Assembly (NCBI RefSeq): GCF_004664715.2
Contig: NC_051071.1
Location: 91,333,936 to 91,397,935 of the forward strand
Direction: 5' to 3'
Length of the DNA stretch: 64,000 bases
Source: Peromyscus leucopus
Taxonomy: Eukaryota; Chordata; Mammalia; Rodentia; Cricetidae
Made by a program: the position numbers and the translations under genes. The notes beneath the pieces were generated by a model. That model worked only from the letters and a program-made list of their open reading frames with translations. It was not told the DNA's origin and made no database searches. Within the stretch, counting starts at the first letter, position 1. Every line of letters starts with the position of its first letter. This document shows positions 1 to 9,672 of this stretch, piece by piece.

Positions 1-421
1 GAAACTATGCAAATTCTCATAGTAAACACGCTTATTAAAAAAACAAAACAAAAAAAAACAAACAAAAAACAAAAATTCTTCACATGGAATACAAATTTTT
101 ATTCATTAGCTTAAACACATTCATAATTAAATGTTAAAATCTTTCCATGACAATTTCTACAGCATATACATAACATATCCATTCTTCAAGACTAGGTATA
201 ATAAAATGTAAGCTACATATTTTCTTTACTATATACCTTTACAACTCTAAGTCCTTCAGATTTCAGGGGAAAAGAAATTCTTTCTCTCCAAACCACCAAG
301 TTAATATTATACAATGAGGCTTCTACTGCTTAGCATTAATGAGTAACAATGATGTAGAGGGGAAAATTCAAACACTGTAAGTAAAAATCATGATCCACAA
401 TTATATTCTCCGTTTGTTCTT
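1..421. other. unique AT-rich DNA; possible minus-strand poly(A) site
   Basis: No repeat is recognised apart from an A-rich run (about 38-75). On the minus strand AATAAA occurs at 103-98 and is followed by a long T/GT-rich stretch toward position 1, the layout of a poly(A) site with its downstream element. This would suit a 3' UTR of the minus-strand gene, but it is unproven. Confidence 0.25.
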
Positions 422-545
422 CCTGTGGGTTTGAGGGGTGGGGAGGAGGGCTAAGACACGCTCTCACATAGCCCAGGCTGGCCTCACTAACCCTGGAACC
501 AGAAATGACCTTCAACTCCCAAGTGCTAGGATCACAGGCTGGCAT
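422..545 (-). repeat. B1-type SINE fragment, old
   Basis: The antisense B1 core is recognisable (CCCAGGCTGGCCTC, then AAGTGCTAGGATCACAGGC). It is diverged and 5'/3' incomplete. Confidence 0.6.
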
Positions 546-1253
546 CGCTGCTGGCCAGCATTGCCCTCTCAATTTTCAGTTGATAAAGCCTCCTCTATTT
601 AACCATTCAGACTCGTGCAACAGCCTATAAGGTAACACTCTAGTTATTCATAGGTTAACAAATACCAGAATCCTTTTACTTAAGAGGTAGATACCTAACT
701 GTAAAAACAAGTACAAAATTTATTACTACCTCCACAATTAAAGTAAGAAATCCTCAAATACCTTATTAAGCAGCCTGAAAACCATGAATGTTAATCCAGA
801 AGCTACTATTAAAAAGTCTCCCAAAGGCATCTATGTAAGGAGGCAATCCACACACTTCTTGGCTATATGCATAAAGACTACTACACTGGAAAGCAAGCAG
901 ACAGCTGTTATCTGTGGAGGCAACTCAAATCTCTACATTCTAAACAAACTTCCAGGTCCTAACACTAACCACTACTGGGATCCTGTCAGTAAAAACTGAG
1001 GAGCTGCTCTCCAGTCTCGGTATAAATCACACTGGAGGGAAAATAAAAAATATGATACCAACTACCATATGACTCCTCCAAACTCATGCAAGGGCAGACA
1101 AGGACAGAAGTCTTCACTTTTCCCACCCCTGGGAAGGAGAACATGTATGCCAGCACCAAGATCAGAAACAAAACTAATCTAGTGTGATACATCTGACAGG
1201 GATGTACTACAAAACACCTTTTTCAGGATAGAAAATGTTCTTTATTAAAAATA
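546..1253. other. unique AT-rich sequence
   Basis: No repeat and no convincing exon. A 71-codon plus-strand frame (784-999) has no recognisable features. Confidence 0.5.
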
Positions 1254-1317
1254 CAGGGTTTCACTGTGTAGCCTAAGCTGGCCTTGAACCCACAGAGATC
1301 TCTGCCTGCCTATAGAG
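1254..1317 (-). repeat. B1 SINE fragment
   Basis: Antisense B1 segment (CAGGGTTTCACTGTGTAGCC ... CTGGCCTTGAACCCACAGAG), cut off where the next SINE begins. Confidence 0.7.
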
Positions 1318-1319
1318 AA

Positions 1320-1507
1320 GTGCTGAAATTTTTATGTGTGTACGTACAAGCACCATGTGAGTGCAGTATCCAGAGTCCAGAGGAGAGCATATGATCCCCT
1401 GGCACCTGAGTTGTGAATGTCCTGATGTGGGTGCTGGGAACTGAACCCCGGTCTTCTGGTCTGGAAGAGCAACAAGTGCTCTTAACCATGAAGTCATCTC
1501 CCCAGCC
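1320..1507 (-). repeat. B3/B2-type SINE
   Basis: Antisense tRNA-derived SINE: TGGGTGCTGGGAACTGAACC, then GTGCTCTTAACC and CATCTCCCCAGCCCC. It abuts or interrupts the B1 at 1254-1317. Confidence 0.75.
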
Positions 1508-2053
1508 CCAAAAAATGTTATCATGATCTAGAGTCTAAGAAAAACTACCTGTGTACATTCTTTGGTACTCAATAGTGTTATTTCCGTGTGTTTAAGCTTT
1601 GCCTAAATAAAGCATTTAAAAACAGGTCACTATTAACTAAATCTAAAATCCACTCCTCAGTTTTCAGTCTTCTTGATCAATCACCATCATACAGCAAATC
1701 AACAATATCCCCATATGGGAAATCTCAGAAGAGCCACAAGTCTTTGGTATTTTCCCAGCATTTTTCTTAACTCTGTATGGTATTACTTTTTCCAAATTAT
1801 CAGTTCAATATTCATAAAGTACTAATAGATTATGCACACACAAACTCCACTATATAATTATTAGTCTGTGTTTCTATACCTCTCACATCCCATCCCAGAA
1901 TTCCAATCTATCAGTTGGGTTCAATGTATAGCTGCTTTTATTTCCATCACTTGCTTAAAGGAATATTTTTCTCAGGCATTCCTTTTTCTCAACCATCCTT
2001 TAATGAAATTTCAACATTACACTTTATCCAGAACCCTAAAAAGGACTTTCTAA
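1508..2053. other. unique AT-rich sequence
   Basis: Nothing recognised; presumed intron or UTR of the minus-strand gene. Confidence 0.4.
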
Positions 2054-2211
2054 GCCGGACGGTGGTGGCACATGCCTTTAATCCTAGCACTCGGGGGCAG
2101 AGCCAGGTGGATCTCTGTGAGTTAGAGGCTAGCCTGGTCTACAGAGTGAGTTCCAAGGCAGCCTGGGCTACACAGAGAAATCCCATCTCAATAAAACAAA
2201 CAAACAAAAAT
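2054..2211 (+). repeat. B1 SINE
   Basis: Complete B1: GCCGGACGGTGGTGGCACAT (Pol III A/B-box region) through GGCTACACAGAGAAATCCC, with an A-rich tail. It lies antisense to the presumed gene. Confidence 0.9.
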
Positions 2212-2724
2212 AAGGTCTTTCTATACTTGCACTGTCCCATACAGCAAATATGTGTCCAGTCTGAATTAAAATGTGCTTTATGTCTACAGTAGTACAGGAC
2301 TTTAAAGATTTGTTATGGATAATTGATGTAACGATTTTTCAGTTATATTCAATATATAAAATAGCATTTTGGACATATTGGGTCGAAATATATTTAGATT
2401 TTTGACCTATTTCTTCGAGTGTGGCTATAATTTTAAATCGAGCCTTGTAGCTCAACTCAAACTTCTATTGTGCAGTGCTGACCTCCACAATCTATTATAA
2501 ATTACTTACAAACTTTAACTTTTCTGCGTCACTCATCTTGGATCAAGATACATCTGAGCTCAAACCTGGTGATCTGTTAACTATAATGCTTTAAGTCTGG
2601 GGTACTTCCTTATATGTAAAATGGGAACATATGCCTCTTTAGCATTATAAAAACACATAATAGACAAAGTAACTTTATATTAATGCCATCACTACTATAT
2701 TATAGTGCTAGGATCGGGAGTAGC
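2212..2724. other. unique AT-rich sequence
   Basis: Nothing recognised. Confidence 0.4.
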
Positions 2725-2862
2725 TTTTCAAGCCAGCAATGATGATGCAGCCTGTACCCCCAGCACTTGGGAGGCGGCAGGAAGATCAAGATCATCCCAG
2801 CTATATAATGAATTGGGGGCCAGCGTAGACTACACGAGACCCCTTCTCAAAAAAGAGATGGG
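2725..2862 (+). repeat. diverged B1/proto-B1 SINE
   Basis: CCCCCAGCACTTGGGAGGC and CACGAGACCCCTTCTCAAAA are kept, but overall identity is low. It is older than the other B1 copies. Confidence 0.6.
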
Positions 2863-3139
2863 GGACTTTCCCTTAATTTTTGCATTGCTGAAAACAACTT
2901 TTAAACATAAATGAAACAGTATTTCATGTTTACATACCTCCTTGTGTGAAATAAAAATTTTACTAGATTGTACAACTTTATTTCGCTTAAGAATTTGTGA
3001 TGGGGGAAAGAACTGAACATTAATGAGGGGGAAGATAACATTTTATCAAACACGCGTGTGGGCACACAGGAGAAAAGGAAAATGGGCAAAGCAAATGCTC
3101 TATTAGGAGAAATTTAAAAATCCCAATGAAAAGATCACA
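2863..3139. other. unique sequence
   Basis: Nothing recognised. Confidence 0.35.
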
Positions 3140-3376
3140 TTTCCTGCCTCTTGTTTTGTTTTGTTTAGGGGTGATGGTATTAGACCAGGTGCACATGCAC
3201 ATGTATACAGAGCCAGAGGTCAGCATCTCTCACTGAACCTGGAACTCCAGATGCATAAGCTGGGACTGACTCACAGGCACACACCTCGCTGGCTTTTGCA
3301 CGCATCCTGAGAGTCTAACCTGGGGTCCCCATGCCTGCACAGCAGGCACCAAGTGAGCCATCTCTCTAGCTCCCTC
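3140..3376 (-). repeat. old rodent SINE (B3/B4-like), antisense
   Basis: Carries the antisense signature CTCTCACTGAACCTGGA, then AGCAGGCACCAAGTGAGCC and ATCTCTCTAGCTCC, as in degenerate tRNA-derived SINEs. Exact family not assigned. Confidence 0.5.
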
Positions 3377-4230
3377 ACTACTCCCTAGGACATATATACG
3401 TATGTGTGCATGTATAGATACAAACTTTCACATAACCAACTCACCTCCTCTTCTCCTCTAATTGTCACTGCCACGTGGTCAAAAATGTAAAGGGCAGTCA
3501 TGAACTTCAGACTGCTGTAAATAAGGATCGTCAACACTAAACCACTCACTCCCAAGTTCATCTGCTCATCCACCAAGTGGAGCACACTGAATTGTAACCC
3601 AGTCACAGGTTTGATTCTAAACCAGAGAAAGTACATTTTTATGCCTGCTCTAACATTCTTAACATTCTCATTTTTGTAGATATAGCCTAAAAATGGGACA
3701 TTTACAGAAGCACACAATTCTAAGACCACACAGGTGACAAGTTTGAATTATTGTAGGAAGACTAAACAATGACAGTAACTACTATTTATTAGGCAACATT
3801 TACTCAGAATTATGGGCCAGAAAGCTAACTTTATATGAATTCTAGACTCCTAAGATGGTACCACTGTTACATCACTTACTTAGCACCCACACTGCTAAAA
3901 CTGAACATTGCCAGTTTTGCCTGAAGGCTCACATTTCCAACCTTTATCCCTCCCTGCTTCAACTGTGACTCTGTATGCATACACACTTCCTATCTGTCAG
4001 TATTAACAAATGCAATCAGATCCAACTCCAGCAAGGCTTTCCTCTACCTTCATAAACCCATTTGCAAGCAAATTGAGAATCACCCTCCCTCTCCAATTAA
4101 TGGTGGTCTGAAAGCACCAATTATATCTAACACTGTTAGGAAATTGATTAAAATGTATGAGTATGTGCATTTGCAGATAAACACTTTGGAAGAAGATTAA
4201 AAAGTAACCTTTAAAAAAATGAAGTAACTG
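3377..4230. other. unique sequence
   Basis: About 850 bp with no repeat I recognise and no supportable exon; the longest minus-strand frame (3385-3729) lacks recognisable features. Confidence 0.4.
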
Positions 4231-4370
4231 AGCCAGGAGTGGTATTGTACACCTTTAATCCCTGCACTTGGGAGGCAGATGGATCTCTGTGAGTTCTAGT
4301 CCAGCCTGGTCCACATAGTGAGTTCCAGGACAGCCAATGCTATGTAGAGAGACAAGCAAAACAAAAAACC
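4231..4370 (+). repeat. B1 SINE
   Basis: GAGCCAGGAGTGGTATTGTA ... TTTAATCCCTGCACTTGGGA ... AGTTCCAGGACAGCC; A-rich tail. Diverged in the B box. Confidence 0.8.
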
Positions 4371-6236
4371 CACAAAAATTTAAACATTCGGTAACTGATA
4401 GAATATAGGTAAGCATGTTTAGTGAACAGTACTTTAATCCCCAGACTCACCCACCTTGGTCTTTCTGACACTGTACATAAATGAATGACGTGTATGCTGA
4501 GAATGGTGTAACACATGAAATCTGTATGTACCACTCTAACAACTTCACTTCTACCACAATCTAAACCAAGAGAACTGAGTTAAGGGAATAAATCATTCAT
4601 CTGCACTTTTACTCACAACACCACAGGCCCAAGAACCCTAAATGATTCCCCCACTACAGACAGTGAAGTCAGAGATTAGCACAGAGGCAATGTCTTAACA
4701 CAAAGTAGACTTAATCCAGCCTCCCTCCCCCAACCTCAGTAAGTCATTCCTTTTCCTCTTGAAATCTCAGCATGTCTTCTCCTGGAGAGCCACAGCTACT
4801 GCACAGGACTTCTTTGTTTTTCTTGTTAATATTGCTCAACTGGAAAAGGAGGTTTTTGGAGGGTGGAGAGGCCAAGGGTCTTACTGCATCTATAACCCAA
4901 GCAGGCCTCAAGTACACAATCCTTCCTTAGCTACAGTAGTGAGAGGACTACAAGTGTGGTCTTCCACGCCTAGCCAGTCTCTAATCTTGGAGAACACGAA
5001 AGCACACAACCCCATAATCACCCAAGATCAGGGTGAGTTCAAACATGAAGGAACCTCACAGGTCAACTTTGGAGAGCTGAGAAGAAACTAAGGAGCAAAG
5101 AAACCAAGGCCTTTATAAAAAACCAAGAGAACACCCTTTCCGGTGGACTCCATGCCCTCATGAAGATTCAACTGAAAGCGGTGCTGTTCCACCTCGGGTC
5201 TCATGAGGCATTTGTTTTTGAGAGAGGAGGAGAGATACTTTAGCCAACCAGCAGGGTGAGCTAGTGCTAGAAGAAGTCATTTTAAAACCCCCAAAACCTA
5301 AAGGCCTAAGTGGCACTATTAAAAGTAGCTATCTACTTTTACTTAGCCCTAATCACAAACAGCACTTTTAGGACAACACCTCAGACACTGTTCAATGTTT
5401 ACAGATTTACCATGTACAAAACACATCTCCACACCAGATAAATGCAGAAAAACATGAAGACCTATGAATATCCAAATTACAACATCCACCATTCACTCCA
5501 ACGTTTGATTTTACAAAGCCACCAACTTTAAATTTTTCTATAAGGTCTTCTAAAAACTCTGTTTTCTACAGATTCGGTCTGACAATTCAACAAGCCAACT
5601 TCTACATTTACTAGATGCCTTGTGTGACGAAAAAGCAGTCCTAAGATGGTACTCCAAGACAAGCCACACTTCTGTCCCCACAGAGTCACACTGTAAGAAG
5701 AGTCCAAATGACTAATCCTACACAACTAAGGGTGTCTCTGGCGTGACAGACACTCAACCATTTTCCTTCTCTTGAGTTTTCAGTCCTTCGGCTACCCATC
5801 AGTCTCACTTAAATTCGAGCTCTCTCTTAGAACTTGAACAAACTAAGAAACCTGGAAAGCATCTAAGGCGTGCAAGTGACACTCACTTTATAATTACAAA
5901 TAACTGCCAAGTAACCCTAATTACTACAAGACTAAGTGTAATTAAATCTACTCAGTGCTGAAAATTATCAACTAGCCTTTAAACTCTCTTAGAAAAAATT
6001 AAAAAAAACAAACCAAACCAGTCACTTAAAAAAGCACTTGAAGTGACCCGCACAAGCCCTACAACTTCAGCTGCTTTTGCAGAGCTGACATACAACACAC
6101 TGTGAGCTCCACCACAGGCAACTCAACACTTGTTGCATGTCCTAAGACCTACACTAACAGTAGTTGGTCTTCAAAGGTCATTCTGAATAGCAGTCTAAGA
6201 GGCATGTTTATTTATCTAACCAAACATTACAAAATG
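4371..6236. other. unique sequence with one possible minus-strand exon
   Basis: No repeats recognised over 1.9 kb. On the minus strand an acceptor-like TTCTTACAG precedes an open frame (5724-5528, 54 codons to a TAA) that is in phase with the first coding exon. The polypyrimidine tract is weak and the peptide is unfamiliar, so it is not called as an exon. Confidence 0.3.
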
Positions 6237-6440
6237 ACCGGGCAGTGGTGGAGCACACCTTTAATCCCAACACTCAGGAGGCAGAGCCAGGTGGATCTCT
6301 GTGAGTTCGAGGCCAGCCTGGACTACCAAGTGAGTTCTAGGAAAGGCGCAAAGCTACACAGAGAAACCCTGTCTCGAAAAACCAAAAAAAAAAAAAAAAA
6401 AGAAAGAAAGAAAGAAGAAAGGGAGAAAGGAAAAAGAAAG
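6237..6440 (+). repeat. B1 SINE, cricetid-type, with purine-rich tail
   Basis: Full-length B1 containing the variant GGAAAGGCGCAAAGCTACAC, then GAGAAACCCTGTCTCGAAAA, A(18) and (GAAA)n. The low divergence marks it as young. Confidence 0.92.
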
Positions 6441-6926
6441 GTACTGGCATGGTTTTCAGCACCTATTTCATTTCTTAACAATTTCTAGCAATTAATGGCA
6501 GTTATCCTGAACTTTCCAAGATTTATCAAGCACATGTTTTTGGGGTTTTGTTTTTAATTTTCACATTTCTGGGTCACATTTGCTTTGGAAAATCTCAAAA
6601 ATCATATTTAAGCAACAGTGATCCAAAATTATGTAACATTGTTTATTGTCACAGGTGGTCTCACTAACTGCACTAACTGAGCGGGTATCCTCAGTAATAC
6701 CCTTTGATTTTAAAACCTTTGTTGCCAGATACTAACAAAACTAGGACAGGAGTTGAAAGACCATCTCCATTATACCACTTACTCATACTCAGCATACTGC
6801 TAAGAGAATGGGTAAGAACAGGAGCTCTTTTCGAGTTCTTCCTTTGGTAAAACCTGTGTGATCCAGGAATACATCTGACTGTTAACTCTTCTGTATGAGA
6901 AAGAAAGCTAAGAAATGGAAAATACG
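6441..6926. other. unique sequence
   Basis: Nothing recognised. Confidence 0.35.
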
Positions 6927-7057
6927 TCTTTAACCCCAGCACTCCAGAGGCAGAGCCAGGTGGACCTCTGTGAGTTCAAGGCCAGTCTGGCCTACAGAGA
7001 GTGTCCCAAGACAGCCAGAGCTACAAAGAGAAACCCTGTCTCAAAAACCCAAAAACA
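6927..7057 (+). repeat. 5'-truncated B1 SINE
   Basis: Starts within the A/B box (TCTTTAACCCCAGCACTC) and runs to AGAAACCCTGTCTCAAAAAC. Confidence 0.85.
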
Positions 7058-8184
7058 CGTAACTGGTAAGAACCAAGGAAAACTAAAGTTTTAAGTAATG
7101 TTGGAAAGTTCAAATTTAAGTTAATGGTCTAAATGTGTTTAAATAGTCCTTCAAGTAATTGCATTAATGGCATATACAAGGCACCAGCTCTTTTGAAATT
7201 CACACTTCAATATTCATTACTTCCAATACAATGCATGATGTAAAACTTACAGCCACATTTTCTAATAGCAATATACAAACCACTGCATTAGAACCAGTAA
7301 AGCATCCATGTTTCACCAATCTGAATGTCTATGCTGAGTTATAACTTCACTATAGAATCTCAGTTTCTCTCTTACCAAACCTACCCGAAATACAGTAGAG
7401 CTGACTCAACACATGGCCCTGAAGCAGGTCTCCTTGCTTTGAGGAACTGTAGTTAGTTGTTTAGGTTCCGAAATGCTTTGCTTTGTGGGACCAAACACTA
7501 ACTAAACTACGACACAAGTAAAGCAAATCTAATACACCCCCACCCCCCAATGCAGAAAGCTTGGCATCCGTCAGTACTGGCCAGAACAGATGACTGTGTT
7601 TGGTTATTTCTGTGGAAGTTAACGTGTACACAGAACAAGACCATCACTTCAGGGGCCCGAGCTGTAAGTATCCCCTCGTTGAGTTTATCACATAAAATTT
7701 GAAATCTAGTATCAAAAGTTTTATAACAACTAATATTTACGTCAATATTACTTAAACAGTTGAAGAAAACTTTTCCACTAATGCCGCTAAACCATGGATG
7801 GATCCCAACACGAGAGTCGTCTGTGGAAGTCTCGAGACAAGAAACCACCTAAGTTTCCAATCACGGGGAAGGGTCTGGGGCAACTCATCTTCATGTTCTC
7901 GGGAGAGGTGGATGGAGCACACCTGCTTTCCTCTGGCAGAGATTAAGCTCCCAGGGACACAAAGGCCAGGGAATCAGACCTGGAGAGGCAAAAAGCTTTA
8001 GCTGGATACCCACCAATATCCTGGCAACCCAAACACTTCGAGTGATTTTTTATTTATTTATTTATTTTACCTCGTGGAGTTACTTCCCAGGCACTTAGCG
8101 GCACAAGGTGTTGCAGACCAGTGGGAAGAAGGGGAGGGCTACGAGGTCTTGTCCCCAAGTCAGGGGAGGGGTGTGTGGACAGTT
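7058..8184. other. unique sequence just downstream of the CpG island
   Basis: No interspersed repeat apart from a short (TTTA)n at 8047-8069. A minus-strand segment (7446-7376) is flanked by AG and GTAAGA and is open in the required phase for 23 codons, but the acceptor has no pyrimidine tract. Presumed start of intron 1. Confidence 0.4.
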
Positions 8185-8528
8185 AACGCCGGAGCCGGAG
8201 CTCCAGGCCCGGACGGAGCGGGCCCCGCACCGGGCGCCCGCGGACGGGCCGCCCCCGGACCGCCCCGTTACTCGGGGCATTTACGATGGCGACCGCCAGG
8301 CTGCCCCGGCCTCCCCACCCCGGCCCCCTTCCCGCTGCCGCTCCCTGGCCGCTCGGCTGCAAGTGACTACACAGCCCCCCCACCCCACCCCGCCAACCAC
8401 CGCCAAGTCCGAGAGCCCGCCCGGCTCGGCCCCTTTGTGTCCGCCACCGGATCCTCCGCCGCCCGAGCGGAAAGGCCCCCCGCCCGCCCGCCGCCGAGTC
8501 CCGCCCCGCGGCGGCCGCCGCCGCTCAC

Positions 8529-8626
8529 CTAAGGTTCCGCGGCCCCCCGCGGCCGCCGCCTCCCGGACCCCGCGGCCCGGGCTCCTTGTGCAGCCGCAAC
8601 TCCGCCTCCTCGGCCGCCGCCGCCAT
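8529..8626 (-). CDS. first coding exon of an unidentified CpG-island gene (5' partial)
   Basis: On the minus strand an ATG at 8626 sits in strong context (A at -3, G at +4) and opens 32 codons plus two bases (AG). The exon ends exactly at a consensus donor, AG|GTGAGC (GT at 8528-8527); reading through the donor gives a stop at once, so splicing is needed. The peptide begins MAAAAEEAELRLHKEPGPRG and continues as a Gly/Arg/Pro-rich low-complexity stretch ending in Asn-Leu. Such Ala/Glu starts and Gly-rich N-termini encoded by CpG islands are typical of housekeeping nuclear or cytoplasmic proteins, but no domain is present and I do not recognise the gene. The rest of the gene must lie to the left, within 1-8500 and/or beyond the window. 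The next exon must begin in phase 2 (one base completing an AG- codon). Confidence is high that this is a real first exon; the identity is unknown. Confidence 0.8.
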
Positions 8627-8630
8627 CTTA
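8618..8630 (-). promoter_or_regulatory. YY1/TISU-like element at the start codon
   Basis: The minus strand reads TAAGATGGCGGC over the ATG. The TISU element (translation initiator of short 5' UTR) is SAASATGGCGGC, so 11 of 12 positions match; only the first base (T instead of C/G) differs. TISU also serves as a YY1 site and marks genes with very short leaders. If it is functional, transcription would start only some 5-30 nt upstream of the ATG. Confidence 0.5.
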
Positions 8631-8802
8631 GCCTGTGCGGCAAAACGCGTCCCTCCGGATGGTCGGGAGCCAGCCTAGGGCGCCGCGGGCCGGGTCCCCC
8701 CCACAACTCCGTCCGCCGCCCTCGGCCCCGCCACCGCCCGAGCCCGGACGCCCGGGACGCAGCCGGGGCCGCCGCCAACCCGACCCGAGAAGACCCCCGA
8801 AA

Positions 8803-8809
8803 CTCACAG
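8803..8809 (-). other. possible 5' UTR splice donor
   Basis: The minus strand has AAACT|GTGAGTTTC here, a good donor-like sequence about 180 nt upstream of the ATG. A candidate acceptor, TTTTGCCGCACAG|G, lies just upstream of the start codon (about 8632-8645). A longer transcript could thus carry a spliced leader, an alternative to the short-leader reading suggested by the TISU-like element. No transcript evidence is available. Confidence 0.25.
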
Positions 8810-9132
8810 TTTGGTGCCGTGTGCGTCAAACCGGGGCGACGTTGGGAGCGCGCGGCGTCCCCGCGTCACACGCCGCTCGCACTGTACGCTCCTCGGCTCC
8901 AACGGCCCCCGCCGCTCCCCGCTTTTCGCCGGCGGCCTCGGTGCCCACGGCGCAGGCGCGCGGCTTTCCCGCCTCTGCCTGGCCGCGGGCCGCCGGGGGA
9001 GGCCGGCGCGGAGCCGAGCGCAGCGCAGCGCAGCGCTCGCTGCAGAGCGCGGCGCCCGGGCCCCGTGGAGCTGCGTGCGTGCGTGCGTGCGGGAGCGCCC
9101 GGGCCAACGAGACCTCCGCGGGGGGACGGCAG

Positions 9133-9152
9133 GAACAGTGCCCCCACTGTTC
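9133..9152. promoter_or_regulatory. perfect palindrome GAACAGTG-CCCC-CACTGTTC
   Basis: Two perfect 8-bp arms flank a 4-nt C spacer at the upstream edge of the CpG island. The half sites resemble GAACA/TGTTC steroid-receptor half sites, but their spacing is wrong for a standard response element. It could also form a small hairpin. Function unknown. Confidence 0.5.
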
Positions 9153-9176
9153 TCGGGTGCCCAAAAAAACCAAACA

Positions 9177-9202
9177 AGGTCACCTCCCCCCAGCGGTGAC
9201 CT
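9177..9202. promoter_or_regulatory. perfect palindrome AGGTCACC-n10-GGTGACCT
   Basis: Two perfect 8-bp arms are separated by 10 nt. Each arm contains a nuclear-receptor half site (AGGTCA / TGACCT). The 14-nt spacing between the hexamers is not a classic one. It lies 24 nt from the preceding palindrome, upstream of the minus-strand promoter. Confidence 0.5.
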
Positions 9203-9244
9203 AAGCACTCCCAAGGAGGTTCCCGCCCCAAAGTAGGCACGCTC

Positions 9245-9254
9245 CAAATATGGT
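9245..9254. promoter_or_regulatory. CArG box CCAAATATGG
   Basis: The decamer matches the SRF consensus CC(A/T)6GG exactly. It lies about 620 bp upstream of the first coding exon, just outside the CpG island, and overlaps the ATG of a plus-strand ORF at 9250. Confidence 0.45.
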
Positions 9255-9672
9255 GGCGACCAAACTCTGCAAGACCCAAGGACTAGGCATGCCTAGGCCC
9301 TTTAAGGTGGAACAGGCCCCGTCTTCGGGTGTCTGCAGTCACCAGTTGGCCAAAATTCCGATTCTTTCTCCTAACTGTTGGAGGAACCAGCTCAAGGACG
9401 CAACACGTGCCAGTCCTGACCGTGGAGTACCGGCAAAGAGAGGCTTTATGAGGTTAAACGTGCCAGTTAGAAGATGCCTGGTGGACAGACAAAGCGTCAG
9501 GGGTCGCGACTCAATTTTGCCCAGTCAAAACAACCTAAAAGAAACCCAGGATTTGGGCTATGAGGACCCTGCCGAGTTATTTTCTGCCTTGTGGAACATG
9601 CCTGGTTTGTCCAAATTGAAGTCACACAAAGAAACACCTGATACGCTGGTTAACTCTTCAGATAATCAATAG
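9250..9672 (+). CDS. orphan ORF next to the CpG island (doubtful)
   Basis: A 140-codon frame starts MVATKLCKTQGLGMPRPFKV with a strong Kozak context (A at -3, G at +4) and ends at a TAG. It runs divergently from the minus-strand gene, starting about 115 bp beyond the CpG island edge. I see no known domain, signal peptide, membrane segment or repeat-derived sequence in it, and I do not recognise it. It could belong to a divergent (upstream antisense) transcript, or be chance: an ORF this long is not rare in 64 kb. I think chance or noncoding RNA is more likely than a protein gene. Confidence 0.15.
   Translation: MVATKLCKTQGLGMPRPFKVEQAPSSGVCSHQLAKIPILSPNCWRNQLKDATRASPDRGVPAKRGFMRLNVPVRRCLVDRQSVRGRDSILPSQNNLKETQDLGYEDPAELFSALWNMPGLSKLKSHKETPDTLVNSSDNQ

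Larger units (their letters stand above)
8185..9135 (-). promoter_or_regulatory. CpG island promoter of the minus-strand gene
   Basis: This is the only extended GC- and CpG-dense stretch in the window, and it is free of repeats. It surrounds the first coding exon and extends about 500 bp upstream of it. Visible motifs include TTTCCCGCC at 8965-8973 (matches the E2F core TTTSSCGC), GGCGCAGGCGCG around 8949-8960 (NRF-1-like), several CCGCCCC-type GC boxes, and AAGATGGCGGC on the minus strand across the start codon (YY1 type). No TATA box is seen near the start. This is the typical TATA-less housekeeping promoter layout. The opposite side (above 9135) drops to ordinary base composition, so divergent transcription is possible but not shown. 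Confidence 0.85.

Noticed and set aside
7376..7446. Possible 71-nt minus-strand exon between AG and GTAAGA
   Set aside because: Open in phase, but the acceptor lacks a pyrimidine tract and 23 open codons are expected fairly often by chance.
7507..7848. 113-codon minus-strand frame
   Set aside because: No recognisable protein features, no good splice sites at its edges.
9133..9152. Glucocorticoid response element
   Set aside because: Half sites GAACA and TGTTC are 10 nt apart instead of 3.
8108..9199. Long Pro/Arg-rich frames on both strands through the CpG island (up to 363 codons)
   Set aside because: GC-rich DNA lacks stops by composition. The frames cross the promoter and the first-exon donor and have no recognisable protein features.
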